DNA of 64,000 nucleotides, from the NCBI GenBank assembly GCA_025330725.1, contig JAIWND010000008.1, positions 124,001-188,000 on the forward strand, written 5' to 3'. Origin of the DNA: Chlamydoabsidia padenii. Lineage: Eukaryota; Mucoromycota; Mucoromycetes; Mucorales; Cunninghamellaceae. Position numbers and translations under genes: made by a program. The notes beneath the pieces are model-generated. The model worked only from the letters and a program-made list of their open reading frames with translations, was not told the origin of the DNA and ran no database searches. Numbering within the stretch: the stretch's first letter is position 1; each line of letters starts with the position of its first letter. Below are positions 33,991 to 45,602 of this stretch, piece by piece.

Positions 33991-36580
33991 TTATAATCCA
34001 ACCCAGTATGATCGACCACCCACATTGTGAATAGGAGTGATTGTCAAGTCTTCGTCGTCTTTGGTCACAGTGACGGCCCATTCATACCAAATCTTTTTCT
34101 TGTCAGTCTGTCGCCAAAAGTCCAATGTCACCTGAGCTCCCTCTGGGACCTGCACGGGAGTCCGGATAGGGAAGAAGATGGGGAACCAGCTAAACATGCC
34201 AGGGGAATGAGTGTCGGGATGGATCGAAATCATCACGTCCTTGTATAGCACCGATTCAAAGTAGCCAGCCAATCCATGCATCGTCATTGACTTTTCCACC
34301 GCACCAAATACAACTTTACTGTATCGTATATTGTGTAAATTGTTGATCGGGTTATCGTCGTCGGTAGTAGGATAACTATGATTGGGATGTTCAAAAGTCC
34401 ATAGTGGCTGAGAGGGGTTGAGTTGGCAGATTTGTTGGAACATCACTACATAGGGTGTTTCAAAGTGCTCCAGATCCTTGTAAGCGGCCACTTCATTGTA
34501 GAGTTTGGTTGATGCCAATGGTGCAACATAACTGGTATAGTTTGCAGGAATCGAAATCCCATCGGCTTTGTCATAAAAAAAATGTTATCATTCATGTCGT
34601 GTTATGTATTGTGCGTATTGGTTTTTACCTTTTAAAAACTTTTGGGCACCATCCAGACATTCAGGGGAGAGTTCATTGTCACCAAACGATCCAAGTAGTT
34701 CACTGACAAGAATATCACACTTCTTTGAAGGTTTCCATCGACGCATATCCGCAAACACCAATTCCACCTGATCGTGCCATTCATTTTCCTTCTTGTTTTG
34801 TAGTCTATTTAATTAAAAAAAAAAAAGGAGTAGAATGACTGTTAGATATCTGTGGTTTAGGAAAGCATGTAGTGGAGGTGCGACTTACGTGACAAAAGCG
34901 TTGGGGTTTTTTTCTACAGCATAAATGTGCACTTTCCGCCCCGATTTTTCAGAAGCACGGAGACAACAGTCTACCAGAGGACCACGACCAGCGCCAACAA
35001 CCATAATTACACTACATTAAAGTATAAAACAAGAAATGGGTGAGTTAGTTTACCAGCCTTCTTTTCTTCTTTTTTTTTTTTTAAAAAAAAAAAAGAGAAA
35101 CAAAAAAAAACCCCCCTTACGTGATTACTTCTGATTCCGGCTTTATGCGATCCAACAATGCTTTATACACGGCCTAAAAAAAAAGAATGATAATGTTTGT
35201 TAGCAAAATAATGGATCATGGACAATCTTTTGTAGATTTAACTTACCATTTCGTATTGTTGATATTTGATGGGATCCTTTTCGAATGTTTCATATGTAGA
35301 ATTATCCAAGTTGTCCATGAGAGGTTGTAAAGGAGCCTGAAGGTAGTCTTGATAACCTGTAGCAAACTGATCCACGGCATCCAAATCGGGCAAATTGCGA
35401 TTTAGGTGGCGAATATATTCTTGATAAGTGGAAGGAGTGGCACTGGTATGAATTTGAGTTTTTGGTAAAGTCACCATTATGTTGGGTCGAAGCTAAGATC
35501 AAAAGAAAGAAAGGGGTAATGTGAGATATTGCAAATCCTTCAACAAAAAAAAAGTATACTTACCTTGTCCATAACTCTTTTGACAAATGCTTGGTGCTGT
35601 TTTGGTAAAACCGGGTAGCCGTTTGTGTTGGGAATAAAGACTTGTGCAGGAATAATCAATGCCTTGACAGGTTCTGCCACCCACATGTCCAGAATATTAT
35701 CAGAAGGCAAGTCTTGACTTAGTTCCAAAGCAACATGAATCTTGGTGTTTTGTTCACAGAGTACCCGGAGTTTGTTCCATTGTTTCCAAGCTCCATTTTT
35801 GACCCCGCCGTTGTCAGATTCATTGATGAGGACGTGCACCCAAAGCTAATTATGTATATAAAACAAATATGAGTTCTACTCACATTCCCCCCCCCCATCC
35901 TAATCGAGTTGTTCTTTTACCTGAGTAAACGACAAGGAGCCGACGGCATGATTGATAGATCGTGCTGTATTAGATAGGTTTCCTTTTGGTAATTTAGGAA
36001 AAATGACAGACAATAGCCCCAAATGACTTGCCCAAGCAAGTTCCTGCTTCAAAGCCTATATTAAATAGAGAGGGAGGGGGTAAGTGGCTTTTTTTTTTAT
36101 TTTATTTTATAAAACTGCCAATGTTCATTTAACAATGACCAACTTACCAGTTCCGAGTTAACACGAATATCTTCGTCTTCAGAGTCTAATTGTAACCATT
36201 CAGCTAACAAGCCCACAACAATATCAGAGGATGCTATTTCAAAAAAAAAAAAAAAAAAAAAAAAGGATAGATTAGTAAATTCATGACAGATCTACTTGAT
36301 CTCTTTTTCAGTCTACTAATGGCTATTTACCTGCCGATTGAAGAATAAGATCTTGACGAACAAACACAGGAGCATCGCGCCAGAGATCCACCGCCTTTTT
36401 GTTAATATCCTTTTTATCTTCATGTAATACGCGCCTGAATCCGGGGTGAGCCATGGGTGTTGCCACAAAGTCATGGCCAGCTTCAGATGCTTCATCGATA
36501 AATGTTCCAATGTTGTCGTAGTAATCCGTCGTCAATAGTCCAACAGGACAAGCCCTGAATTGATCAAAGGTGGAATCCAT
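33991..36580 (-). CDS. PRMT5: Protein arginine methyltransferase 5 (Skb1/Hsl7 type)
   Basis: Type II enzyme making symmetric dimethylarginine on histones and Sm proteins. It opens [20 protein letters not shown] and continues through an N-terminal TIM-barrel domain ([60 protein letters not shown]). A linker follows ([20 protein letters not shown], then [16 protein letters not shown]). The Rossmann SAM-binding domain has [20 protein letters not shown], and the double-E loop is [20 protein letters not shown]. The beta-barrel reads RYSKVVFG and [20 protein letters not shown], and the gene ends [11 protein letters not shown]. About eight introns; one near 36241-36265 holds a long A/T homopolymer. 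All catalytic motifs are present. The PRMT5-type Phe in the SAM site (KYQQYE context) was not checked. Confidence 0.96.
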
Positions 36581-36656
36581 AGTTTAAATAGAATGGAGAG
36601 GGAAAAAAGTAGAAGAGGAAGTTGAAACTTTACGATTTTTTTTTTAAATCGATGAC

Positions 36657-36667
36657 CGGGGTTTGAA
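36657..36667 (-). promoter_or_regulatory. TTCAAACCCCG motif upstream of PRMT5
   Basis: Located 77-87 bp before the PRMT5 ATG; same sequence and same orientation as the copy upstream of UPF0652. Confidence 0.5.
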
Positions 36668-36853
36668 TCATTTTGTATCAGCAAAAATTCCTTTTTTGAA
36701 TCAGCATCATAAATCATTAAACGATTGCATCCATCTTATGAACGTTACCCTTCGACCCACCATGTATAGCACCCCCCCTTCCTCCTCCCACTAACATATT
36801 TTATATTGTACACGCCATTGTTTCAGCCTACGAGCCCTCATCGATCCAATTTA

Positions 36854-36865
36854 TTCAAATCCCGC
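36854..36865 (+). promoter_or_regulatory. TTCAAATCCCGC motif
   Basis: Second copy between the PRMT5 start and the 3' end of eL24, about 275 bp upstream of PRMT5. Confidence 0.4.
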
Positions 36866-36914
36866 TCCTGGTAAAATCAACAGATAGAACTGACATGTGT
36901 CAAATGAAAATTAT

Positions 36915-37569
36915 TCATGCCTTCTTGGCAGCTTGAGCGGCCTTTTTGGATTCCTTGGATTTGGCAATAGCGGCTTGACGGGCAGCAGCACGAGCATCGG
37001 GTTTTTGGTTACGCTTGGCTCGGATAGCATCCCAGGAGGCACCAGCAATAGCACGTTCATGCTTGACAGTACGGCGAGAGCGCTTCTTGGCTACTTCTTC
37101 GGTAACACCCTTCTTATTGAGGCGGCGGTAAATGGTGGTCCAGCGGATCTTGCGAGGGTTCAAGCGTTGGAGAAAGTAAGATTCAGCCTTGCCATTGATG
37201 AAGCGGAAGGTCTGCGCAAAAAAAAAAAAAAAAAAAAAAAAGTCAGGGCGTCGTTTATGCATCGTCTTTATCGTGCCTATTTAGGATATACATACTCTGT
37301 TGGAGTGGGAAAAAAAAAGTTCAAGAGTGAGTAGGGAGTGACCTGCTGTACGTTTGACCTTGTCGTTCTGGTATATACCTGCTATCAATACGGACATAGG
37401 TCTTACCCCTGGCAGGATAGATTTTGAATCCAGAAAAGGCACAAATCTCAAGCCTAAGTTGAAACAAAAAATAAAAATCATACGGATGAATAGGTAATCA
37501 TATGTATTGATTGCATGATTGCATGGATGGATGGGTAGATGGATGGATGGATGATATTCTTTACTTCAT
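36915..37569 (-). CDS. RPL24: Ribosomal protein eL24 with a one-nucleotide exon
   Basis: Large-subunit protein at the subunit bridge. Best model complement(join(36915..37211,37296,37379..37453,37565..37569)), 125 aa. Exon 1 is ATGAA before GTAAAG. Exon 2 encodes the family start (MKLEICAFSGFKIYPARGKT, YVRIDS) and stops in phase 2 at AGC AG before GTATAT. Exon 4 begins in phase 0 with ACC TTC CGC (TFRFINGKAESYFLQRLNPR, KIRWTTIYRRLNKKGVTEEV, KKRSRRTVKHERAIAGAS) and ends KKAAQAAKKA. Exactly one extra base is needed, and the interval offers ...CCAACAG^A^GTATGT..., with a pyrimidine tract before and a strong donor after. This gives AGA (Arg) at the position where homologues have Lys. Without it the protein frameshifts. 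Protein identity is certain; the micro-exon is inferred. Confidence 0.9.
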
Positions 37570-37634
37570 TGTCGATGTGTGGGACGTCAAAAAGGACTTT
37601 TTGATCCGTACCCCAAGTAGCATTGATATGCAAG

Positions 37635-37647
37635 TTTAAATCCCGCC
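37635..37647 (+). promoter_or_regulatory. TTTAAATCCCGCC motif upstream of eL24
   Basis: 66-78 bp before the eL24 ATG. The orientation is opposite to that at UPF0652 and PRMT5 relative to the gene. Confidence 0.5.
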
Positions 37648-37906
37648 GCATGACCCAAAACCCCGACATGTGCAAATGAAGCCTCTGTGGTGTGAATATA
37701 CTGAGGTTTTGAGTGATCATAAAGTAGATTCACCATAAGAAACCCCCATTTGACAAGCATAGTTTACATATATGGAAATGACTATTGTTTAAAATAGTCG
37801 ATCAAGTTTATTACAATACTACATCTATAATGACAGGCTAATAAAATACAGCTACTACCACTAAAAAGAGGAAGAGGCGACAGAAGGGTAAGGTATATTA
37901 AAATAG

Positions 37907-39866
37907 TTATAAAGGAATACTGCCATGTTTCTTCCACGGATTTTGTATGGACTTTGTTTTCAACAAAGCAAGCTGTTCGATTAATCTTGTACGAGTAGAT
38001 CTAAAAACAAAGGGAAGAGGTCGTCATCAATGAGTTCATTCCATATGACATAAAACCCATGTTTACTATACCTTGGTTCAATGATATCATCCAAATAACC
38101 GCGACTGGCAGCCATAAGTGGGGTAGAGAATTTGTCCTTGTATTCTTGTTCCATCATTTTCTTGTCAGGGTGATTCCTAAACACCACATCAGCAGCCCCA
38201 GCAGCCCCCATCACAGCAATTTCAGCAGATGGCCATGCCACACTAGATACATAACAATCAGTACGTTTATAATAATCAACAGCCATCCTGCACTTACTTG
38301 TAATCGCCACGTAGATGTTTTGAGCTCATCACAATGTAAGCCCCACCATAAGCTTTGCGAGTAATCACCGTCAATTTGGGCACCGTGGCTTCACAATAGG
38401 CATACACCAACTTGGCACCGTGTCGAATGATCCCGGCATGTTCTTGATTCGTTCCAGGCATAAACCCAGGTACATCCACCAAGGTCACTAAAGGAATATT
38501 GAAAGCATCACAGAATCGAATAAACCTTGCCGCCTTGACCGAAGCATCCATATCCAAGGCGCCAGAAGAGATCAAAGGTTGGTTGGCCACGATACCCACC
38601 GATTGGCCGCCTAGCCTAGCAAATCCAACTAGAATGTTTTGGGCAAACTGAGGGGCTATTTCAAAGAATGAATGACTGTCGATAATCTAGCTTATAAAAA
38701 CAAGAGAATCTAAGTAATAAATTCATGCAGATCTCTTTTTTTTTTCATTACCCGCTCGACTACTTCCTTCATGTCATAGGCCGTGGATGGATCACTAGGA
38801 ATAATTGTATCCAGAGCTTGATCTTGGCGATCGATAGGATCATCGTATGGTATAGTTGGTATTGTGTCTTGATTATGTAGAGGTAGATAGTCAAACAAGT
38901 CCCGCATACTATATAAAAGAAGGTAAATAAAAGTTTAGTATTCATTTCTATCGTCATTCATCACTTTTTAATACCCTTGTAATGCCTCAATGTCATTTGC
39001 ATAATCGTTATGAGCCACACCAGTTTTTGTTGTATGAGTCTTTGCGCCACCAAGGAGTTCTTGAGTAATGTTTTCATTGGTAACCACCCGAACTACATCA
39101 GGACCAGTAACAAACATATGAGAGGTATTACGTACCATCAGGGTGAAATCGGTCAAAGCAGGAGAATATACAGCTCCACCAGCACATGGACCCATGATTA
39201 AGGATAATTGAGGAATCACACCAGAGGCCAAGACATTTTTCTATTTGATTTGATAAAAAAGTTAGTATCAACAAAAAAAAAAAAAAAAGGAGGGGGTTCA
39301 TAATACCTGAAAGATATCAGCATACCCAGCTAAAGAATCTACTCCTTCTTGAATCCGAGCTCCACCAGAATCTTGTAAACCAATAACAGGAGCACGTACC
39401 GTCATGGCTTGATCCATCACCTTGAGAATTTTCTGAGCGTTAGTTTTAGAGAGACTACCACCAAGGACAGTAAAGTCTTGACTATAAACAAATACCCGCC
39501 GACCATGAATCGTACCATGACCTGTCACCACTCCATCCCCGGGATACTTTTTATCTTGCATGCCAAAGTCATGACACTGGTGCTCGACAAAACAATCGTA
39601 TTCCCTAAAACTGTTCGTATCCAAAAGCAAAGATAGTCGTTCTCTAGCCGTTAGTTTTCCCTAATATAAAAAGTATTTACCAGTCAATGCCTTTTTTTTT
39701 TTTCCTTTACTTTTAATGGATCCCTTACTTTATTGTGTTGTGAGTCCTGTTTTTCCTTCCCGCCGCCTTGGTAGGCTTTTTGTCTTTGTTGTTCAATTAC
39801 TGAATAACTACGGTTAAAACAGGTTCCTAGTAATCGTCGTGCTTGAGTTTGACAGTGGAGTAACAT
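37907..39866 (-). CDS. PCCB: Propionyl-CoA carboxylase beta chain, mitochondrial
   Basis: Carboxyltransferase subunit that moves CO2 from biotin to propionyl-CoA in the mitochondrial matrix. It starts with a basic, Ser/Arg-rich presequence ([20 protein letters not shown]). The carboxyltransferase N-half follows: [80 protein letters not shown] and [20 protein letters not shown]. The C-half has [59 protein letters not shown] and [18 protein letters not shown]. It ends [11 protein letters not shown], the PCCB ending, which argues against methylcrotonyl-CoA carboxylase. About six introns; outer limits firm. The biotin-carrying alpha chain is not in the window. Confidence 0.94.
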
Positions 39867-40482
39867 TATGAATGGTGTGGGAAAAGAGGAAGAGCAATAA
39901 AAAAGTCAACCCCCCCCCCATGATTTTTATACCCCCCTCTCTCCTGGCGGGATTTGAAAATTCTTTTTTGTAAATGCTAGTACATATCACTCTCAGGAAC
40001 AGAATTTTCATAACGTAACTCTCATCGTCATGATACGAGGTAAAGTTGACCATTTCAAAACTTTGATTACAACAGTTGATACCTCCCTTTCATACTTGAG
40101 AGGCCAAAAAAGAACTCCCGTAAAAGGATGTTTGCATTCCTTTTGATACAATTAATTCGGTTAAAGAGATAATCACAATAAGGATCAATTTTACCTACTT
40201 CACACTAAGGATCATGTGGTCAAAGTAGAAAATGAACCAGTTTTGATATTTGTTCATTGATTAAAGCAAACCTGGTCCATATAGCGGCGTTTTAAAACAG
40301 CCTGGTAGTGTCGGCTCAACCAATGGTTGGTCGCAGCGTTGCATGCTTAAATAAAAAAGGGGGCGGGGGCGGGATATTGATTAGCTTCAAAATCTTTTTT
40401 ACGTCTTTTTTCTTTCTTTCTTCTTTTTATACTTTTCACTATCCCTCTTCTCCTATCCACTATATTTATATATACATAAAAT
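39867..40482. other. Divergent intergenic region (PCCB / SPP)
   Basis: Holds the motif at 39946, a G/C-rich patch (ggcgggggcgggat near 40362) and a CT-rich tract leading to the SPP start. Confidence 0.45.
39946..39958 (-). promoter_or_regulatory. TTCAAATCCCGCC motif upstream of PCCB
   Basis: Full consensus on the coding strand, 80-92 bp before the ATG. Confidence 0.55.
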
Positions 40483-41984
40483 ATGAGTTCAAGTGAAACC
40501 CAGGAACTTGGACTTAAGATTGCTTATGGTGCATTGATGACCATGGCGGTGATACCAATCTATACAGGCTCCTTTGCGTCTTTGACAGGTATGAAGCGAC
40601 CAGCTAATGCCCCCAAGAAGAAGTCAACCTCACCTTTGGAAGATTCCGACGATGAAGAAGGTGTATCCGAAACACTCAGTGCCAGCGATGCTTGGATGTT
40701 TCCTGTCATGGGCTCAATTACACTCTTCTCACTCTACCTGATCTTCCGTTATGTACACAAGGATTATATCAACATGATGATCACTGGTTACTTTGGTTTG
40801 ATGGGTACTATGGCTATGGCGAAAACTGGTTTATTGGTGGCTCAAAAGACAATTCCTACCACATTACTGAAGCATATTCAACCTTACAAACTCACTTTAA
40901 GCACCAAAGGAAAAGGTAAGCATAAAGGAATAAAACTGAGGGGGGGGGGAGATGGATGCTCACTCACTCTCTCTTTTTATTTATCTATTTGTATGTTATA
41001 ATAGATATTTACAAGATGAAACTGACTTGGGTTCACTTTTTGCTACTTGGTCTTTCTGTTGGTTTGACGGTATTTTACTCCTTCACAAAGAACTGGATCG
41101 CGTCTAATGCATTTGGTCTTGCCTTCTCCGTCAACGCAATTCAACTGTTGTCCCTGGATTCCTTCAAGACTGGTATGATCTTACTCAGTGGATTGTTTTT
41201 ATACGACATCTTTTGGGTATTCGGTACTGAAGTGATGGTTAGTGTGGCCAAGAACTTTGACGCTCCTATCAAGGTGATCTGGCCTCGAGACTTTATTGCT
41301 TATTTGGTGGATGCGGATGCAAAAACTACCTTTGCTATGCTTGGTCTTGGTGATATTGTTATTCCAGGTATGTATATTAAGAAAGAAAGAAAAAAAAAAA
41401 AGACAGAGAAGGGTAGAAGGGAATGATCATATACACGAAATTGTTGATGATTGTTAATGTTTTTTTGTTTTTTATCCATAGGTATCTTTGTTGCTTTATG
41501 TTTACGCTATGATCGTCATATCTCATGGAAGAAGAATCCTTCTGGCAGCTTCCGATCTACTAATTTTGGCAAACCTTACTTCACCTCCTGTTTGATTGCC
41601 TACATTCTGGGTTTGGCCACCACCATGGCTGTGATGCACTTTTTCAATGCCGCTCAACCTGCCTTGTTGTACTTGTCTCCTGCCTGTATTCTCTCTGTGT
41701 TGATCACTGGTGCTGTACGTGGTGAACTTTCTGAAGTCTTCCAATATACAACTGAAGAAGAAGACGACGAAAAGGCTAAAAAGTCCAAGAACAAGAAAGG
41801 TGATGACAAGGCCAAAAAGTCCGCTCCTGTCAACGAAGAAAACGACAATAGCAACAAATCAGAAAAGGTCGTCGTAGAAGAAACTCAAGATGATCAAGAT
41901 GATGAAGCTGTTAATTCTTCTCCCGAAGCCTCGCCCAAACCATCTTCTAAATCAAAGAAGAACAAGAACAAGAAGAAGAAATAA
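40483..41984 (+). CDS. Signal peptide peptidase (intramembrane aspartyl protease)
   Basis: ER multi-pass protease that cleaves leftover signal peptides in the membrane. Model join(40483..40915,41005..41367,41482..41984), 432 aa, in frame. Hydrophobic segments lie at the start (YGALMTMAVIPIYTGSFASL), then MFPVMGSITLFSLYLIFRYV and HFLLLGLSVGLTVFYSF. The first catalytic motif is YD in GLFLYDIFWVFGTEVMV and the second is GLGD in FAMLGLGDIVIPG^I. The PAL motif appears as AAQPALLYLSPACILSV. After the last helix comes a long charged tail rich in Lys and Glu/Asp ending KKNKNKKKK, compatible with a dilysine-type ER retrieval signal. Complete; presenilin is excluded by the order of motifs and the family-typical VFGTEVMV. 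Confidence 0.95.
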
Positions 41985-42313
41985 TTATACCTAGGTCTAT
42001 TGATAATTAGTATTAGTCTTCTTTATCATTGTTACTAGTATAGTATTGTTTTATGTCTACTAAATAAATAAAATCTCTTTTTAACATATTTAATTGATCA
42101 TAAATGTATTGTCGATTTGCCTTCATTTTACCCACTACTCCATAAAGAACAATACTCTCAAAAAGTCATCGACATCATGATGCAGGTGTCAGTAACGAGT
42201 AGTCTCTTTACATTCAAGTTAACCACATCATATATTTTATCAAACAAACAATTTTTATTAATTAAATAATTAATCAATCAATCAAAGGAGTATACAACTA
42301 ATATTCTATTCAA
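41985..42313. other. Convergent 3' region (SPP / PAF1)
   Basis: AATAAA poly(A)-type signals near 42063; (ATTA)n-like sequence near 42255-42285. No gene seen. Confidence 0.4.
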
Positions 42314-43618
42314 CTATTGATAAGTGACACTAAGTACATTCGGCTTTTCATAGTCGTCCATGTTTCTATAACCGCGTGCCTATAAAATTAAAAAAGAGAT
42401 TGTATGTGATATCAGTAAAAAGAAGAATTTTTGATGTATACATGGATACTTACCAATGCTCTCTTCTTTTGAGCCACCAGTTTACTCTTCACCAAATTAT
42501 AATGCATGACAGGCCGTTGATGATCGTCGTAGGCAAGAGTGAGCAAAAGATTTTGATGTCCAGGAGCATTGTCATTTCGATAAGTATAGTCGCGCACAGC
42601 TTCAAAGTTTAAGTGTTGATCCAATACATTCTGTACATCCGTCTTTTGTCGTTTCAGTATGGATGCACTAGTATCATCCGGCAAGAACCAGATCAAATAA
42701 CTATCGTTGGCATCGTGAGGGTTGGAGATGGGACGCAAGATACCCCGATCGGCGGCATCCAATTCACTGGGCTGTTTAGAAGATGATGAGGTTGTGTCTT
42801 GACGTTTCCTTTTATTCAATCGATGATTATCAGCAGGATCAGCAGGGAACTGGCCAATGGTGTACACTGTTTCCCAGCACTTCATGTCGGGTAAGATGGG
42901 TGTCAAGGTCTTTGCCCGTCTCTTTGTTCTGGGGTGTCGCAGGGTATTTAAATCGTGTGAGGCAAAGGTGGATTCCACCCCGGCTATTTGACTTGCATAG
43001 GTGCGATAAGTGTGGGCTTCGAGGTCTTGTTGTGTAAGTTTGGATCGTATTTCTGTCGAGCTACTGCTGCTGGATAGTTTGGTTTTCCTTTCGCCAGATG
43101 CAATGTATTCTGATCGTCGTAGCCAGGTCACATTTGGTTGTCGTCCTTGTTGCTTGCCCAATTCCTTTTCATCCCGTGGTGGTGTCATCAAAAGTTTATC
43201 TTCTTCAGCTACAATAGGGTTGACTCTTGTCACTGGAGCATAAATACAAAAGTTATTAACAAACACTGCTAGATGAGCTTTTTTTTTTTTTTTGTTTTTT
43301 TCCTTACCATCAGGATTAGTCTCCATCATATCCAAGTAATCCACCAATAGCTTATCAAAAGGTATACTTGAAGATGAGTCCAAGGTCAAAAGATGAGGTG
43401 TTTGTTCAATTAAGCTGTTGGTGGTGTATTTGACATTACGTTCGGCGAGTGATTCAGTTGCTAGTAATTTTGGTGGGAATGGTATAGGTGGAAGTCGATT
43501 GCGATATCGAACTCGACAGATAAAGTCACTGTAATTACCGCAAGTAAAGTATAAATGACGTTAGTATTCATTAAATCTTGATTGTAAACGTGTATTGTCG
43601 TTACCTTTTGGAAGCCAT
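42314..43618 (-). CDS. PAF1: RNA polymerase II-associated factor 1 (Paf1)
   Basis: Core subunit of the Paf1 elongation complex, which promotes histone H2B ubiquitination and H3 methylation during transcription. The start at 43618 gives MASK^S, then DFICRVRYRNRLPPIPFPPK and LLATESLAERNVKYTTNSLI, the canonical Paf1 opening. Later come VTRVNPIVAEEDKLLMTPPR, TWLRRSEYIASGERK, a Ser-rich insert, PDMKCWETVYTIGQFPADPA, DDTSASILKRQK and NFEAVRDYTYRNDNAPGHQN. The last exon encodes ARGYRNMDDYEKPNVLSVTY and Q before the stop at 42314. Three or four introns, including one splitting codon 5. The acidic C-terminal tail seen in some orthologues is absent. Confidence 0.93.
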
Positions 43619-43706
43619 GAGATTGGGGGGATTGAATAATCGAAAGAGAGAGAGAGAGGTGACCGCAAAAATCATATCCTCCATCAAAAGAAGAAAAAAT
43701 AACAAG

Positions 43707-43719
43707 TTTCAATCCCCGC
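43707..43719 (+). promoter_or_regulatory. TTTCAATCCCCGC motif upstream of PAF1
   Basis: 89-101 bp before the PAF1 ATG. TTCAAT replaces TTCAAA. Confidence 0.45.
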
Positions 43720-44464
43720 TTAAAATCTGGGTCTCCGCATCTTTCTTCGACCATGCAATAACACAACTTTCAAGTAAAACAGAATAACTCTTCTAGTTTG
43801 ACAAAAAATACAAGGGTTTTCATCGATTAATTATTAACATAAAAGAACGAGAAAATAAAAAGATTCACTATCAAAGCATGAATTGAACCTGTCGGATACA
43901 CTATTTTTCACATCCCGCTTTTGCCTTTAACCAGAGTTCCACTCTCTTCCTTCTTATAACATAGTTAACCTTTGCCTTAAAAAAAATAGTAATCAATCAT
44001 TCATCAAAAAACAAAACACAATGAAAAGCATACACTGTGTTGAGGAAATCGAATTTGGCAGCCCACAAACCCAAATTGGGGATTAACTAACTCCGACGCT
44101 CAATCTGACTCTTACCCATAGCCAAGATCTACTCCATGACCATGACCAAGGTTTTTGTTGCAAGCTACCTCTCTTATTATCAAGCTACTTGACAAGTGTA
44201 ACTATTGTCTTTACTGCTCTTACTTTGGAACAAGAGCCTCTTTTTATTTTATTTTCAATCCCCGACTTGCATCGGTTGATCTTTTTCTTTTCCTCTTAAA
44301 TTACCAAGTACGTCTAAGATCGATTCCTACCACAAAGATTCTGGTGCTCACTACTCTATTACAAAAGAAAATCTACTTCTACTATCCTTGTTGCCATAGC
44401 ATATACCAGTTATAGCCGCAACAGTTGCTATTTACTTTTTAAAGGAACTCCGGAACCAGTCCCG
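43720..44464. other. Intergenic left of the retrotransposon
   Basis: No gene recognised. It has CATCCCGCTTT at 43910 and the motif at 44254. This was adjacent to the tRNA-Arg gene before the element inserted. Confidence 0.4.
44254..44266 (+). promoter_or_regulatory. TTTCAATCCCCGA-type motif
   Basis: No start codon of a recognised gene is near. The element at 44465 follows about 200 bp later. Confidence 0.3.
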
Positions 44465-44722
44465 TGTCGGAGATAAAAAGTGATTTTCTCTGGAAAATTA
44501 GATATCAATCTGGAAATTTCTTTTTGTCTCTTTCTCCTTTCTCTTCTTTCTCTTCTTTCTCTCTCGATAAATCTTTTAACATCTAGATGCTTCGATATAA
44601 CCAATTCAGCCATAGACTCCGATAATAGAATAGTATATATATATGTAGACTTCACTTTTAATAAAAACATTATTCTTCACCTGATATAAAAAAGGAATAC
44701 TCGTCTTATAGTTCAAACGACA
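44465..44722 (+). repeat. 5' LTR
   Basis: Begins TGTCGG and ends ACGACA (TG...CA). It contains a CT-rich region, a TATATATATATG element near 44636 likely to act as TATA box, and AATAAAA near 44660 as poly(A) signal. Confidence 0.95.
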
Positions 44723-44723
44723 C

Positions 44724-44731
44724 TGGTAGCT
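44724..44731 (+). promoter_or_regulatory. Primer-binding site, TGGTAGCT
   Basis: Starts one base after the LTR. Its complement AGCTACCA fits the 3' end of an initiator tRNA-Met of the form seen in many fungi. The match is short, so the tRNA assignment is inference. Confidence 0.6.
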
Positions 44732-44756
44732 TGTGGCTAATTACGATATCTCAACG

Positions 44757-45602
44757 ATGACCGACAACTTTCAAAACGTAGACTTGGCACAAACACTGCA
44801 AACATTGATGATCAGCACCAAGCTTTTGTTGGACGAAAGGAAGGAACGAGAAGCAGCGACTATGGTTAAGGTACCTCCTCCGCCTTGTTTTTCGGGCATT
44901 CGTAATGCAGTAATGGTTGACAGTTGGCTCCGTTCGGTGGAACGATATTTCGAATTCACTCGGTTGGCAAACGATAGACAGGTGGATTATGCGGTGACTT
45001 TACTCCGGGATGGTGCAGACGTATGGTGGCGACGAATGGAGACCAGAGGCGAAGATACGGTGGATTGGAATGACTTCAAAAAGCTACTACGCTCGGCTTT
45101 TAGACCTATCAACGCTCATGAAGAAGCTAGGGACCAACTGGCCAACTTACAACAAACTGGATCGGTACGTGAATATGTTAATGCCTTTCATGACGTGGAG
45201 CTGCTATTACCATCGGTGACGGACGACGAATTTAAGGATCGCTTCATTCGGGGATTGCAACCCATGGTGCGTGCGCATGTTATGAAAGAATTCCCAAAAT
45301 CCAAGGACGCGGCGGAAATTTTGGCTCTCTCTTTCGAACAGTCCATGGCGATGGTGCAAGGCATGAATTATCTTACTCCCCTTCCTCCCCTTCGACCAAG
45401 CAATGGGTATGATGGACCTCAACCGATGGATCTGGATTACGCCACGACACGCCGACCTTACCAACCGCGCCAACCAAGACAGCAACAAGAAAGGAAACCG
45501 GTAAATAAGACAATTCGGTGCTTCGCGTGCGAAAAACAAGGACATGTTATCAAGGATTGTAAATGGTTGAAGGATTTAAAAGACAAGGCACGCTCAGATT
45601 AA
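44757..45602 (+). CDS. gag: Retrotransposon gag
   Basis: Capsid/nucleocapsid protein of the element, 281 aa. It begins MTDNFQNVDLAQTLQTLMIS. A Ty3-type gag core follows: PPPPCFSGIRNAVMVDSWLR, YAVTLLRDGADVWWRRMETR, DWNDFKKLLRSAFRPINAHE and FHDVELLLPSVTDDEFKDRF. One zinc knuckle, CFACEKQGHVIKDC (C-x2-C-x4-H-x4-C), lies at the C-terminus. The last 40 bases overlap pol in the -1 frame. An upstream in-frame GTG exists at 44733, but the ATG is the natural start. Confidence 0.93.
   Translation: MTDNFQNVDLAQTLQTLMISTKLLLDERKEREAATMVKVPPPPCFSGIRNAVMVDSWLRSVERYFEFTRLANDRQVDYAVTLLRDGADVWWRRMETRGEDTVDWNDFKKLLRSAFRPINAHEEARDQLANLQQTGSVREYVNAFHDVELLLPSVTDDEFKDRFIRGLQPMVRAHVMKEFPKSKDAAEILALSFEQSMAMVQGMNYLTPLPPLRPSNGYDGPQPMDLDYATTRRPYQPRQPRQQQERKPVNKTIRCFACEKQGHVIKDCKWLKDLKDKARSD

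Noticed and set aside
37454..37564. TGGA tetranucleotide run as CRISPR-like or satellite array
   Set aside because: Short simple repeat in the first eL24 intron with no spacers.
37907..39866. Methylcrotonyl-CoA or acetyl-CoA carboxylase beta as identity
   Set aside because: The ending KKHGSIPL and overall order fit PCCB better.
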